The notes beneath the pieces are model-generated. The model did not search any database, was not told the origin of the DNA, and was given only the letters and a program-made list of their open reading frames with translations. A stretch of 64,000 nt of DNA from Methylosinus sp. LW4 (lineage in GTDB: Bacteria; Pseudomonadota; Alphaproteobacteria; Rhizobiales; Beijerinckiaceae), in contig NZ_KB900626.1 of NCBI RefSeq assembly GCF_000379125.1, forward strand, positions 2,490,667 to 2,554,666, read 5' to 3'. Below, piece by piece: positions 26,079 to 35,441 of the stretch (its first letter is position 1; each line of letters begins with the position of its first letter). A program made the translations under genes and the position numbers.

Positions 26079-28688
26079 ATGAACCATCGATTTTCGGCGA
26101 CGCGCCTCCTGCACGAGAAGCGGCTAGACGATGCGCTGCTGCGCGCGGCGCGGGCCGACGCCGAGACGGTTCTCGCCTCCCTGCACAGCTCGCGCGCGGG
26201 GCTCGGCGCGCGCGAGGCGGCGCATCGGCTGCGGCGCGTCGGACTCAACCGCATCGCCCATGAGCGGCGCCCCGGCCTGCTGCGCGAGCTCGCCGGTCGC
26301 GCAAAAAATCCGCTCAACGCGCTGCTGCTCGCCCTCGCCGTCGCCTCTTACGCGCTCGGCGATCTGCGCGCTTCGGTCGTCATCGCCGCTATGGTCGTGC
26401 TGAGCGTCGGCCTCGCCTTCTTCCAGGAGCACCGCTCCAATGAGGCCGCCGCGCGCCTGCAGGCGATGGTGCGCACGCACGCCTCCGTGCGCCGGCCGGG
26501 CGCGCATACGGCGGATAATTTCGTCGAGGAGCCGATCGAGCGGCTCGCGCCGGGCGATATCGTGCGCCTCTCGGCCGGCGACATGATCCCCGCCGATCTG
26601 CGCCTGCTGGAGGCCAAGGATCTCTTCGTCAATCAATCGGCGCTGACCGGCGAATCCATGCCGGTGGAGAAATTCGCGCATGCCGCGCCGACCAGCGATC
26701 CTTTCGCCGCGCAAAATCTCGCGCTGATGGGCGCCAATGTGGTCAGCGGCTATGCGACGGCTATCGTCGTCGAGACGGGGCGGCGCACCTGCCTCGGCGC
26801 GCTGGCCGACAAAATGGCCGGCGCGCGCGTAGAGACGAGCTTCGACAAAGGCGTGACGCGCTTCACTTTGCTGATGGTCTTGTTCATGGCGGTGATGGCG
26901 CCGGCGGTTTTCCTCATCAATGGCGTGACGAAAGGCGATTGGCTGCAGGCCTTGCTTTTCGCCGTCTCCGTCGCCGTGGGGCTGGCGCCCGAAATGCTGC
27001 CGATGATCGTCACCGTCAATCTCGCCAAGGGCGCGATCGCCATAGCGCGCAAGAAGGTGATCGTGAAGCGGCTCGTCTCCATCCAGAATTTCGGCGCGAT
27101 GGATGTGCTCTGCACCGACAAGACCGGCACGCTGACGCAGGACCGCATCATATTGAAGCGCCATCTCGACATATTCGGCGAGGATTCCGATCGCGTTCTC
27201 GAATTCGCCTTCCTCAACAGCCATTTTCAATCGGGGCTGAAAAATCTGCTCGATCGCGCCGTGCTCGAGCATCACGAATTGGCGCAGGAGCTGCGGCCCG
27301 ATCACCAATTCGAGAAGATCGACGAGATCCCTTTCGATTTCGAGCGGCGCCGCCTCTCCGTCGTCGTGCGCCGCGACGACGGCCCGCATCTTCTCATTTG
27401 CAAAGGCGCGGTGGAGGAGCTCTTCGCCATCTCGTCGCGCTATGAGACGACCGCCGATTGCGGCGCGCTCGATCCCTCGCATCTCGAGGCGGCGCGGCGC
27501 GAGATGGAAGAGCTGAACGCAGACGGCTTTCGCGTCGTCGCCGTCGCCTATAAGCAGCTGCCGCAAGAGCAGGCGAGCTTTTCCATCGCCGATGAGAGCG
27601 AGCTGACGCTGCTCGGCTATATCGCCTTTCTCGATCCGCCCAAGGAGAGCGCGGCGCCGGCCATAGCGGCGCTCGCGAAATCCGGCGTCGCGGTGAAGAT
27701 ATTGACCGGCGACAATGACATTGTGACGCGCAAGATCTGCAAGGATGTCGGGCTCGAGGTCGGCCGCATCGCATTGGGGTCGCAGATCGAGTCGATGGGC
27801 GACGAGGAGCTGTCGACGCTGGCGGCCGAGGCGAGCGTTTTCGCCAAGCTGTCGCCGCCGCAAAAGGCGCGCGTCATCGACGCGCTGCATCGCAAGGGCC
27901 ATGTGGTCGGCTATCTCGGCGACGGCATCAATGACGGGCCGGCGCTGAAGGCGGCCGATGTCGGAATTTCGGTCGACACGGCCGTCGACGTCGCCAAGGA
28001 GACGGCCGATATCATCCTGCTCGAGAAGAGCCTCGCCGTGCTCGGCGACGGCGTGATCGAGGGCCGCAAGGTCTTCGCCAACATCACCAAATATATCAAG
28101 ATGGGCGCGAGCTCCAATTTCGGCAATATGTTCAGCGTGCTCGGCGCGAGCGTGTTCCTGCCCTTTTTGCCGATGACGCCGATCCAGGTCGTCACCAATA
28201 ATCTGCTCTATGATTTCTCGCAGACGGCGATCCCGACCGACAATGTGGACGAGGAATATCTCGCGCGGCCGCGCCGCTGGGACATAGACAATATCGCAAA
28301 ATTCGTGCTCTTCATCGGGCCGATCAGCTCGATCTTCGATTATGCGACCTTCGCGCTGATGATCTACGGCTTCGGCGCCTTGGCCGATCCGGCGCTGTTT
28401 CAGAGCGGATGGTTCGTCGAATCGCTGCTGACGCAGACGCTCATCATCCATATCATCCGCACGGCGCGGATACCCTTCATCGAGAGCCGCGCGAGCAATG
28501 CGCTGCTGCTGACGACGCTCGTCATCTGCCTTATCGGCGCAGCGCTTCCTTTTTCGCCGATCGCCGGCGTCTTCGGCTTCACGCCATTGCCGCCGCTCTA
28601 TTGGCCGGCGATTTTCTCATTCCTGATCTGCTATTCGGTGCTGGCGCATCTGGTGAAGAGCTGGTTCGTGAAGAAATGGGGAATGTGA
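26079..28688 (+). CDS. mgtA: magnesium-translocating P-type ATPase
   Basis: P3B-type ATPase that imports Mg2+ across the inner membrane. The 869-residue product contains the actuator TGES, the membrane motif APEMLPMIVTVNLAKGAIAI typical of MgtA rather than of Ca2+ pumps, the phosphorylation site CTDKTGTLT, KILTGDNDIVTRKIC and GDGINDGPALK. C-terminal helices are complete. I start at the ATG at 26079 (MNHRFSATRLL), although only a weak AAGAG precedes it; further upstream codons lack family similarity. No Mg2+ riboswitch or leader peptide could be recognised in the 116 bp between it and the divergent ligase gene. Confidence 0.95.
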   Translation: MNHRFSATRLLHEKRLDDALLRAARADAETVLASLHSSRAGLGAREAAHRLRRVGLNRIAHERRPGLLRELAGRAKNPLNALLLALAVASYALGDLRASVVIAAMVVLSVGLAFFQEHRSNEAAARLQAMVRTHASVRRPGAHTADNFVEEPIERLAPGDIVRLSAGDMIPADLRLLEAKDLFVNQSALTGESMPVEKFAHAAPTSDPFAAQNLALMGANVVSGYATAIVVETGRRTCLGALADKMAGARVETSFDKGVTRFTLLMVLFMAVMAPAVFLINGVTKGDWLQALLFAVSVAVGLAPEMLPMIVTVNLAKGAIAIARKKVIVKRLVSIQNFGAMDVLCTDKTGTLTQDRIILKRHLDIFGEDSDRVLEFAFLNSHFQSGLKNLLDRAVLEHHELAQELRPDHQFEKIDEIPFDFERRRLSVVVRRDDGPHLLICKGAVEELFAISSRYETTADCGALDPSHLEAARREMEELNADGFRVVAVAYKQLPQEQASFSIADESELTLLGYIAFLDPPKESAAPAIAALAKSGVAVKILTGDNDIVTRKICKDVGLEVGRIALGSQIESMGDEELSTLAAEASVFAKLSPPQKARVIDALHRKGHVVGYLGDGINDGPALKAADVGISVDTAVDVAKETADIILLEKSLAVLGDGVIEGRKVFANITKYIKMGASSNFGNMFSVLGASVFLPFLPMTPIQVVTNNLLYDFSQTAIPTDNVDEEYLARPRRWDIDNIAKFVLFIGPISSIFDYATFALMIYGFGALADPALFQSGWFVESLLTQTLIIHIIRTARIPFIESRASNALLLTTLVICLIGAALPFSPIAGVFGFTPLPPLYWPAIFSFLICYSVLAHLVKSWFVKKWGM

Positions 28689-28762
28689 CGAGCGTGAAGT
28701 CATTCGCATAATCTCGGCGCGCGATTCCTTCGCATCGAGATTCGGCCGAACGCGTCGACGCC

Positions 28763-29353
28763 TCACGAAAACGCGATCAGCTCCCGCTCCGTCAGCAGAA
28801 AATCCAGCTTCTGATCGTGCGGCTCGGTGGGCACGGAATCGGTCTCCTGGCAGGCGTAGGCGACGCCGACGGCGACGATGCGCTTCCTGGCGCGCAGCTG
28901 CGCGAGCGTCGCGTCATAGATGCCGCCGCCATAGCCCAGCCGATAGCCCTTGCGGTCGAAGGCGGCGAGCGGCGAGAAGACGATGTCGGGATCGAAGGCG
29001 GGCTGTGTCTCGGCCGGCTCGGAGAGGCCGAAGGGGCCTTTCACCAGATCGTCGCCGGGCGTGAAGGCGCGAAAGATCAGCGGGCGCTTCACCGCCGTCA
29101 TCACCGGCAGAGCGGTGGCGATCTTCGCCGCCGCCAAAGTCTCCAGCAGCGGGCGCGTGTTCAGCTCGCTGCGGATCGGCCAATAGACGGAGACGACCTC
29201 GCCGGTCGCTTCGGCGCGGTGCGCGAATCGGCGCACCAGCGTCAGCGCGCGCTCGGCGACGGCGAGCGAGGCGGCGTGGGCTTCCTCATGAGAGACGAGA
29301 TCGCGGCGGGAGAGCGTCCGCCGGCGCAGTTCGGTCTTGGCGTCGACGGTCAT
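28763..29353 (-). CDS. fthC: 5-formyltetrahydrofolate cyclo-ligase
   Basis: Converts 5-formyl-THF to 5,10-methenyl-THF with ATP, returning a stored folate to C1 metabolism. The 196-residue protein shows the N-terminal basic helix TELRRRTLSRRD, the SVYWPIRSELNTRPLL segment and the glycine-rich RKGYRLGYGGGIYDATLA that binds ATP/folate. The ATG at 29353 is chosen; an in-frame ATG at 29410 would run into the 6S RNA. The linkage 6S RNA-fthC on the same strand is widely conserved and supports both calls. In a methanotroph using the serine cycle, folate C1 flow is central. Confidence 0.94.
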   Translation of the reverse strand: MTVDAKTELRRRTLSRRDLVSHEEAHAASLAVAERALTLVRRFAHRAEATGEVVSVYWPIRSELNTRPLLETLAAAKIATALPVMTAVKRPLIFRAFTPGDDLVKGPFGLSEPAETQPAFDPDIVFSPLAAFDRKGYRLGYGGGIYDATLAQLRARKRIVAVGVAYACQETDSVPTEPHDQKLDFLLTERELIAFS

Positions 29354-29387
29354 TGGGGCGTTGTTTCGTCCGAAATGTCGAAAGCGC

Positions 29388-29535
29388 GGGCCGCGTGAGC
29401 CGTGGGACATCGATCCCGGGAACCTACAACGTAGGTGGGCGCCGTAGTGACCGAGCCCACGGGCAAGGCCAGGGACAGCTCCCTTAGAGATCGATAAGGC
29501 CCCGGGGAATTAAAGTCCGTCACGCACCCCGCAGC
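29388..29535 (-). ncRNA. ssrS: 6S RNA
   Basis: Likely 6S RNA, which binds sigma-70 RNA polymerase and mimics an open promoter. It lies directly upstream of fthC on the same strand, the conserved genomic place. On the minus strand the ends can pair (GCGTGA near 29527 with TCACGC near 29393; GGAC with GTCC), and the 3' half contains GCGCCCACCTACGTTGTAGG, a hairpin-forming segment that I recognise from alphaproteobacterial 6S RNAs. Ends are estimates to about 10 nt. No covariance search was possible. Confidence 0.62.
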
Positions 29536-29798
29536 GCCGCGAAAGCAATGTAATCCCGCGCGGGCGAGAACGCCAGAGGCGACATCGCGGCGACATGGCG
29601 ACGCCTGTGGAATTGTATCTTTTTGATACGGCGCCCTATTCTTTGATCGAAGCGCTCGAGCCCATTCCCCGAAAGCTATTTTCCTGGACGCCCTCATCTG
29701 GGACGGCCAGCCATGGCGATCAAAAACCGCTTGACACCAAGACAGCCGCTTCTCCCTTTGGCGGGAGAAGGAAGGGCGCGCTGGCGACGGACGAAAAA

Positions 29799-32759
29799 AT
29801 GACGCAGACGAATTCCGCTCGCTCCCTACTCTCCCGCGCCCTCCGCATCGTCGAGCCGATCGACCGCGCTCGAGCCGAGGCCGCGTTGGCGCGCGTGCTG
29901 GAGCGTGACGTCGATGGCGCGCTCGCCGCCATCCTCGCGGCGCAAGCAGGCGCGCAGCCGCTGCTCGAAGGCGTCCTCGGCTCCTCGCCTTTTCTCACCG
30001 ATCTCTCCGCCCGTGATCCCGCTCGGCTCGCGCGTCTGCTCACGGACGACCCCGACCTCGGCCTCGCGCGGCTCGTCGAGGCCACACGCAACGCCGCCAA
30101 AGGCGTCGCGGACGAAGCCGAGCTGATGCGCGCATTGCGCCGCGCCAAGCAGGAGGGCGCGCTGCTGGTCGCGCTCGCCGATCTCTCCAAAGCCTGGGAC
30201 ACGATGCAGGCGACCGACGCGCTCACGCGCCTCGCCGACGCCGCGCTTTCTGCGGCGATCGCCTTCACGCTGCGCGAGGCTTCGGCCGCCGGCAAGCTCG
30301 AGCTCTATGACCAGCGCATGCCGGAACGCGGCTGCGGCTGGATATTCCTCGCCATGGGCAAGGAAGGCGCCTATGAGCTCAACTACTCTTCCGACATAGA
30401 TATCATCGTCCTCTTCGACCGCGCCCGGGCGCGCGTCGCGCAGCCGAGCGAGGATGTCGACCTCTTCGTCAAAATGACGAAGCGCGTGGTGCGCATTCTC
30501 TCGGAGATCACGCCCGACGGCTATGTGTTCCGCGTCGATCTGCGCCTGCGTCCCGACCCCGGGGCGACGCCCATCGCCATACCGCTCGAGGCGGCCTTCT
30601 CTTACTATGAGAGCATGGGCCAGAATTGGGAGCGCGCCGCCTTCATCAAGGCGCGCGCGGCAGCCGGCGACATTCTGGCCGGCGAGGCATTTCTGAAAGA
30701 GCTTTCGCCATTCGTGTGGCGCAAGAATTTCGATTTCGCCGCCATCGCCGACGTGCATTCGATCAAGCGGCAGATTCACGCTTTCAAAGGCCATGGCGAG
30801 ATCGCCGCGATGGGGCATGATCTCAAGCTCGGCCGCGGCGGCATTCGCGAGATCGAGTTTTTCGCGCAGACGCAGCAGCTCATCACCGGCGGACGCAATC
30901 CCGCATTGCGCGGCCGCGCGACATTGGAGACGCTCGACGCGCTCCTCGCCAATGGATGGATCGAGCCGCGCGTGCGCGACGAGCTGCGCGCGGCTTATGT
31001 CTTTCTGCGCGATATCGAGCATCGCATTCAAATGGTCGCCGACAAGCAGACTCATATTCTGCCGCGCGACGAGAAGGAGGCGCTGCGCATCGCGCGCATG
31101 GCCGGTTTCGCCACGCTCGAGGATTTCACGCAGGCGCTGGTCGCGCATCTCGAGACGGTGCAGGGCCATTATTCACATCTCTTCGAGAGCGCGCCGCAGC
31201 TTTCCTCGCAAACCGGCAATCTCGTCTTCACCGGCGGCGAGGACGATCCCGGCACGCTCGAAACGCTGTCGCGTCTCGGCTTCGCGCATCCCAAGACAGT
31301 GACGGAGACGATACGCGGCTGGCATTTCGGCCGCTACGCCGCGACGCGCTCCACCAAGGCGCGCGAGCGCCTGACCGAGCTGACGCCGGCGCTGCTGGAG
31401 GCGCTCGCCGCGACAGAGAACGCAGATCAGGCCTTTCTCGCTTTCGACAAATTGCTCGCCGGGCTTCCGGCCGGCGTGCAATTGTTTTCCGTGCTCCTCG
31501 CCAATCCGACGCTGCTGTCCCTGCTGACGGCGATCACCGGGGCCGCGCCCAAGCTCGCCGCCACCATCTCGCGGCGCCCGCGCGTGCTCGACGCCGTGCT
31601 GGAGCCCGCCTTTTTCGAGCATCTGCCCGATGAATCGGAGCTCGCCGCCGCGCTCGCGCGCAGCCTCGCCGAGACGCGCTCCTATGAGGAGGCGCTCGAC
31701 GCCGCGCGCGTCTTCGGACAGGAGCAGAAGTTTCTCATCGGCGTGCGCGTTCTGACCGGCGCGCTCTCTGTGGCGGAGGCCGGCCTCGCCTATGCGCGGC
31801 TCGCCGAACGCCTCATCGCCGCTCTGCTGCCGCGCGTCGAGGCGGAGCTCGCGCGCGCGCATGGACGCATCGAAGGCGGCCGCGCTTGCGTGGTCGCGCT
31901 GGGCAAGCTCGGCGGACGCGAGATGACCGCCGCCTCCGATCTCGATCTCATGCTGCTCTATGACGCCGATCCGCACGCGGAATCTGATGGCGAGCGCCCG
32001 CTCGCCGCGCCCGCCTATTATGCGCGGCTGACGCAGCGGCTCATTTCCGCGCTGTCTGCGCCAATGGCGCAGGGCCTGCTCTATGAGGTCGATTTTCGCC
32101 TGCGGCCGTCCGGCAGCAAGGGGCCGCTGGCGGTGAGCCTGAAGGCCTTCGAGGATTATCACGCGCATGAGGCGTGGAGCTGGGAGCATATGGCGCTGAC
32201 GCGCGCGCGCGTCGTCGCCGGGCCGAGCGATTTCGCGGCGATCGTCGAAGAAACGATCAGCGCCGCGCTGACGCGTCCGCGCGACGTCGAAAAGCTGCGC
32301 CAGGACGTCCTCGACATGCGCGCCCGTCTCGAGCGCGACAAGCCCGCGAGAAGCCTTTGGGATTTGAAGCAGGCGCCGGGCGGGCTGATCGATGTGGAGT
32401 TCATCGCGCAATATTTGCAGCTTCGCCATGCGAACGCGCATCCGACGTGCCTCTCGACGATGACATCGCCGGCGCTGGAGCGTCTTTCCGATCTCTCCCT
32501 ATTGGACCCGAATGAAGCGGCGACATTGATCGAAGCCGCGCGCCTCTATCAGAGCCTCACGCAATTGCTGCGGCTCTCCATCGACAATGATTTCGATCCG
32601 GCGCATGCCCCGCGCGGCCTCGTCGAGCTGCTGCTGCGCGGCGGCGAAGCGGTGGATATCTCCCATCTCGAGGCGCAGATCGTGGAGACGCAGCGCGCGA
32701 CGCGGGCGATTTTCCTGTCCATTCTGGGCGCCGAAAGCAAAACAGCGCCCTCGCCCTGA
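29799..32759 (+). CDS. glnE: bifunctional glutamine synthetase adenylyltransferase/deadenylase
   Basis: Adds AMP to, and removes it from, glutamine synthetase according to the state of the PII protein, so controlling nitrogen assimilation. The 986-residue product has two nucleotidyltransferase domains: MGKEGAYELNYSSDIDIIVL near residue 186 (deadenylation) and LGKLGGREMTAASDLDLMLL near residue 700 (adenylylation), each with the GxxxxxE/L...DxD metal site. Length matches the family. The ATG at 29799 (MTQTNSARSLL) is preferred; the frame is open to 29595, but that part contains a CTCCC/GGGAG hairpin and no similarity. Confidence 0.96.
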   Translation: MTQTNSARSLLSRALRIVEPIDRARAEAALARVLERDVDGALAAILAAQAGAQPLLEGVLGSSPFLTDLSARDPARLARLLTDDPDLGLARLVEATRNAAKGVADEAELMRALRRAKQEGALLVALADLSKAWDTMQATDALTRLADAALSAAIAFTLREASAAGKLELYDQRMPERGCGWIFLAMGKEGAYELNYSSDIDIIVLFDRARARVAQPSEDVDLFVKMTKRVVRILSEITPDGYVFRVDLRLRPDPGATPIAIPLEAAFSYYESMGQNWERAAFIKARAAAGDILAGEAFLKELSPFVWRKNFDFAAIADVHSIKRQIHAFKGHGEIAAMGHDLKLGRGGIREIEFFAQTQQLITGGRNPALRGRATLETLDALLANGWIEPRVRDELRAAYVFLRDIEHRIQMVADKQTHILPRDEKEALRIARMAGFATLEDFTQALVAHLETVQGHYSHLFESAPQLSSQTGNLVFTGGEDDPGTLETLSRLGFAHPKTVTETIRGWHFGRYAATRSTKARERLTELTPALLEALAATENADQAFLAFDKLLAGLPAGVQLFSVLLANPTLLSLLTAITGAAPKLAATISRRPRVLDAVLEPAFFEHLPDESELAAALARSLAETRSYEEALDAARVFGQEQKFLIGVRVLTGALSVAEAGLAYARLAERLIAALLPRVEAELARAHGRIEGGRACVVALGKLGGREMTAASDLDLMLLYDADPHAESDGERPLAAPAYYARLTQRLISALSAPMAQGLLYEVDFRLRPSGSKGPLAVSLKAFEDYHAHEAWSWEHMALTRARVVAGPSDFAAIVEETISAALTRPRDVEKLRQDVLDMRARLERDKPARSLWDLKQAPGGLIDVEFIAQYLQLRHANAHPTCLSTMTSPALERLSDLSLLDPNEAATLIEAARLYQSLTQLLRLSIDNDFDPAHAPRGLVELLLRGGEAVDISHLEAQIVETQRATRAIFLSILGAESKTAPSP

Positions 32760-32761
32760 GG

Positions 32762-32855
32762 AGCCCGCGAAGCGGGCGTCTCGAAGGGTCCGACCGCGCC
32801 GCTTTCTGGAGCATCCTTCGAGGCTTTTGCCTTCCGCAAAAAGCGCCTCAGGATG
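32762..32855. repeat. intergenic hairpin repeat of Rhizobiales type
   Basis: Composite of short inverted repeats: AGCCCGCGAAGCGGGC near the left end, GGAGCATCCTTCGAGGC in the middle and GCGCCTCAGGATGAGG on the right, where CCTTCGAG and CTCGAAGG, and CCTGAGG and CCTCAGG, can pair. I recognise this as a widespread non-coding intergenic element of Rhizobiales genomes. It separates the convergent glnE and MFS genes and may end both transcripts. Confidence 0.6.
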
Positions 32856-32870
32856 AGGGGACGCATTCCA

Positions 32871-34181
32871 TCAGCGATCGACGAGCCGTGACGGAATCGC
32901 GACGACGACGAGAATTGCGCTCATGGCCATGAACAGCGCCAGCGCATAGAGCCCATAATCGGCGCGCTGCGTCTGATCCTTGATGAAGCCGACCATATAG
33001 GGGCTGGCGAAACCGGCGAGATTTCCCACCGAATTGATGAGCGCTATGCCGCCCGCCGCGGCGACGCCGCGCAGAAAGGCGGTGGGGCAGCTCCAGAACA
33101 AGGGCAAAGCCGTCATCGTGCCGGCGCTCGCCACAGTGAGCGCGATCAGCGCCGTCGCCGTGTCGGCGGCGAAGAGCCCGCTGGCGACGAGGCCGACGGC
33201 GCCCAAGGCGCAAGGCAGAGCGAGATGCCAGCGACGCTCGCGATATTTGTCGGCGCTGATTCCGCCCAAGAGCATGGCGACGCTGGCGACGGCGTAGGGC
33301 GCGGCCGACAAGAGGCCGATGTCGAGCGGCCGGCTGACGCCCGTCGCCTGGACCAGAGTCGGCAGCCAGAAACCGACGCCATAGAGCCCCATCACAATTC
33401 CGAAATAGACGAGACATAAAATCCAGACTTTGGCGTCGCGCATCGCATCGCGGAAGGAATGGGACGCATGGGCGGCGTGATCGGCGGCGAGATTATCGGC
33501 GAGCAGCCTCTTCTCGCGGTCCGACAGCCAGCCGGCTTTTTCGATATTGTCCTCGAGCGCGAAAAAGACGATCGCGCCGACGACAATGGACGGCAGCCCT
33601 TCGATGAGGAACATCCAGCGCCACCCCGAAAGCCCGTGAACGCCGTCGAGATTCTGCAATATCCAGCCCGAGAGCGGGCCGCCGACGACGCCGGCGAGCG
33701 GCACCGCCAACATCAGCAGCGCGGTGATGCGGCCACGGCGCGCGGCGGGAAACCAATAGGTGAGATAGAGGATGGCGCCGGGAAAGAAGCCGGCCTCGGC
33801 GACGCCGAGCAGAAAGCGCATGACGTAGAACATGAGCGGCGTCGAGACGAGCATTGTCGCCGCCGAGGCCAGCCCCCAGGTGACGAGAATGCGCGCGATC
33901 CAGCGCCGCGCGCCGACGCGATGGAGGATCAGATTGCTCGGAATCTCGAACAGGAAATAGCCGATGAAGAAAACGCCGGCGCCGAGCCCGTAGACGCTCT
34001 CGCTGAACTTCAGATCGCCGACCATCTGCAGCTTGGCGAAGCCGACATTCACGCGATCGAGATAAGCGAGGATGTAGCAGAGAAAGAGCAGCGGCAGCGC
34101 GCGCCGCGTGACCTTGGCGTAGAGGCGCTGCTCGAAGGCGGCCGACGCGGCGTCGCCGTGGAGCGGCGGAACGAGAGTCAT
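32871..34181 (-). CDS. MFS transporter, anion:cation symporter family
   Basis: Inner-membrane carrier of 436 residues with twelve predicted helices. CYILAYLDRVNVGFAKLQM in helix one and the loop GVAEAGFFPGAILYLTYWFP are the marks of the ACS family (tartrate, phthalate, glucarate and related organic-anion carriers). The central loop after helix six is hydrophilic (DNIEKAGWLSDREKRLLADN). The substrate cannot be read. GGGGGAAA precedes the ATG at 34181. Divergent from the parvulin gene and alone in its direction. Confidence 0.88.
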   Translation of the reverse strand: MTLVPPLHGDAASAAFEQRLYAKVTRRALPLLFLCYILAYLDRVNVGFAKLQMVGDLKFSESVYGLGAGVFFIGYFLFEIPSNLILHRVGARRWIARILVTWGLASAATMLVSTPLMFYVMRFLLGVAEAGFFPGAILYLTYWFPAARRGRITALLMLAVPLAGVVGGPLSGWILQNLDGVHGLSGWRWMFLIEGLPSIVVGAIVFFALEDNIEKAGWLSDREKRLLADNLAADHAAHASHSFRDAMRDAKVWILCLVYFGIVMGLYGVGFWLPTLVQATGVSRPLDIGLLSAAPYAVASVAMLLGGISADKYRERRWHLALPCALGAVGLVASGLFAADTATALIALTVASAGTMTALPLFWSCPTAFLRGVAAAGGIALINSVGNLAGFASPYMVGFIKDQTQRADYGLYALALFMAMSAILVVVAIPSRLVDR

Positions 34182-34387
34182 GATGTTTCCCCCGGCTCGC
34201 GCGCAGGCGGAGATTTCCCGAGCGGAGCCGGAAGAACCTCCCGGCTACGGCGCGAGCGGCGTTGCGCGACCCTCGACCCTTGCAATATAATCTTGACCAA
34301 TTCCATAGAGACGACGCCGATCCTCGTCTCCGCGCCCAAATTTCCGTGTTCCCCTTTGCGGAGTCTTGCTCTAGTGGAACGCTGTTC

Positions 34388-34419
34388 GCGACAGGCCTCC
34401 CCGCCTGTCGCTCTTTTGT
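34388..34419 (+). terminator. leader hairpin before the parvulin gene
   Basis: Perfect 9-bp stem GCGACAGGC (34388-34396) and GCCTGTCGC (34403-34411) with a 6-nt loop, followed by TCTTTTGTT. It ends just before the SD (GGAG, 34421-34424) of the parvulin gene, so it lies in the 5' leader. Attenuator or mRNA-stabilising hairpin are both possible. Confidence 0.5.
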
Positions 34420-34430
34420 TGGAGACCATC

Positions 34431-35315
34431 ATGCCTCACCTCAAGACCACGCGTCTCGGCAGCCGGGGCGTCCTCGCCGCGATCGGCGTCCTCGCTCTGC
34501 TGGCGATGGGCGCGGCCCCGGCGCAGGCCAAGGTCCTCGCCAAGGTCAATGGCGTCGACATCACCGACGAAGACGTGAAAATCGCGCTCGACGATCTGGG
34601 CGCGGGTCTGCCGCGGCAGCTGGAGGGCAAGGCGCGCGAGAATTATATTCTCGATTTCCTCATCGACGAGCAGCTCGTCGTGCAGAAAGCGCAGCGCGAC
34701 AAGCTCGGCGAGACGCCGGATTTCGCCAAGAAGCTCGCCTATTTGCGCGACAAGGCGCTGATGGAGGCGCTGCTCGGCAAGGTCTCCAAGGACGCCGCCA
34801 CCGAGGCCGCCATCAAGAAGACCTATGACGAGGCCGCCAAGAATCAGAAGCCCGAGACCGAGATCCACGCGCATCACATTCTGGTGACGACCGAGGACGA
34901 GGCCAAGGCGGCGCAAAAGCGCGTGAAGGGCGGCGAGGATTTCGGCAAGGTCGCGACCGAGCTGTCCAAGGACACGGGCGCCCAGGGCGGCGATCTCGGC
35001 TGGTTCACCAAGGATCGCATGGTGCCGGAATTCGGCGAGGCGGCCTTCAAGCTGGAGCCGGGGCAGATCTCCGATCCGGTGAAGACGCAATTCGGCTGGC
35101 ATATCATCAAGCTGGACGAGAAGCGCCCGAAAGTCTTCCCGCCGCTGGACCAGGTGCGCGACCAGGTCTCCCGCTATGTGGCGCAAAAAGCCCAGTCGGA
35201 CCTCATCGTCGAGCTGCGCCAGGGCGCCAAGATCGAGCGCACAGAGGCTCCGGCGGCCGAAGCCAAGCCGGGCGACAAGCCCGCCGAGGCCAAGCCGGCC
35301 GAGAAGAAGAAATAG
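34431..35315 (+). CDS. periplasmic parvulin-type peptidyl-prolyl isomerase
   Basis: Exported folding factor of 294 residues. A signal peptide (SRGVLAAIGVLALLAMGAAP, cut after AQA) is followed by a SurA_N/PrsA-like helical domain and the rotamase domain ETEIHAHHILVTTEDEAKAA through GDLGWFTKDRMVPEFGEAAF to QFGWHIIKLDEKRP. The C-terminal tail is repetitive in Ala, Lys and Pro (AEAKPGDKPAEAKPAEKKK). It probably helps fold exported and outer-membrane proteins after SecA-dependent transport. GGAGACC before the ATG at 34431 fixes the start; a stable hairpin precedes the SD. Confidence 0.93.
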   Translation: MPHLKTTRLGSRGVLAAIGVLALLAMGAAPAQAKVLAKVNGVDITDEDVKIALDDLGAGLPRQLEGKARENYILDFLIDEQLVVQKAQRDKLGETPDFAKKLAYLRDKALMEALLGKVSKDAATEAAIKKTYDEAAKNQKPETEIHAHHILVTTEDEAKAAQKRVKGGEDFGKVATELSKDTGAQGGDLGWFTKDRMVPEFGEAAFKLEPGQISDPVKTQFGWHIIKLDEKRPKVFPPLDQVRDQVSRYVAQKAQSDLIVELRQGAKIERTEAPAAEAKPGDKPAEAKPAEKKK

Positions 35316-35321
35316 TCATGA

Positions 35322-35398
35322 GGCGGTAGTGAGCGGGGCGTAGGGAGCAGGAAGCGCGGCTCGCCGCGCCCTGCGCTCGCCGAGCCCCGCTCACCGCC
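35322..35398. repeat. long imperfect inverted repeat between parvulin and argJ genes
   Basis: GTGAGCGGGGC (35329-35339) pairs with GCCCCGCTCAC (35384-35394), with flanking GGCG/CGCC and an internal GCGCGG-CTCG-CCGCGC hairpin. The nested structure fills the gap between the genes. It may end the parvulin transcript, though there is no T-run, or be a copy of a dispersed repeat. Confidence 0.5.
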
Positions 35399-35441
35399 CC
35401 CAACTCCTCGCTCCCACTTCTTTCAGGACCCATACCGAGCC

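Noticed and set aside
26124..28451. 775-codon frame opposite mgtA
   Set aside because: Antisense to an intact P-type ATPase; high-GC artefact.
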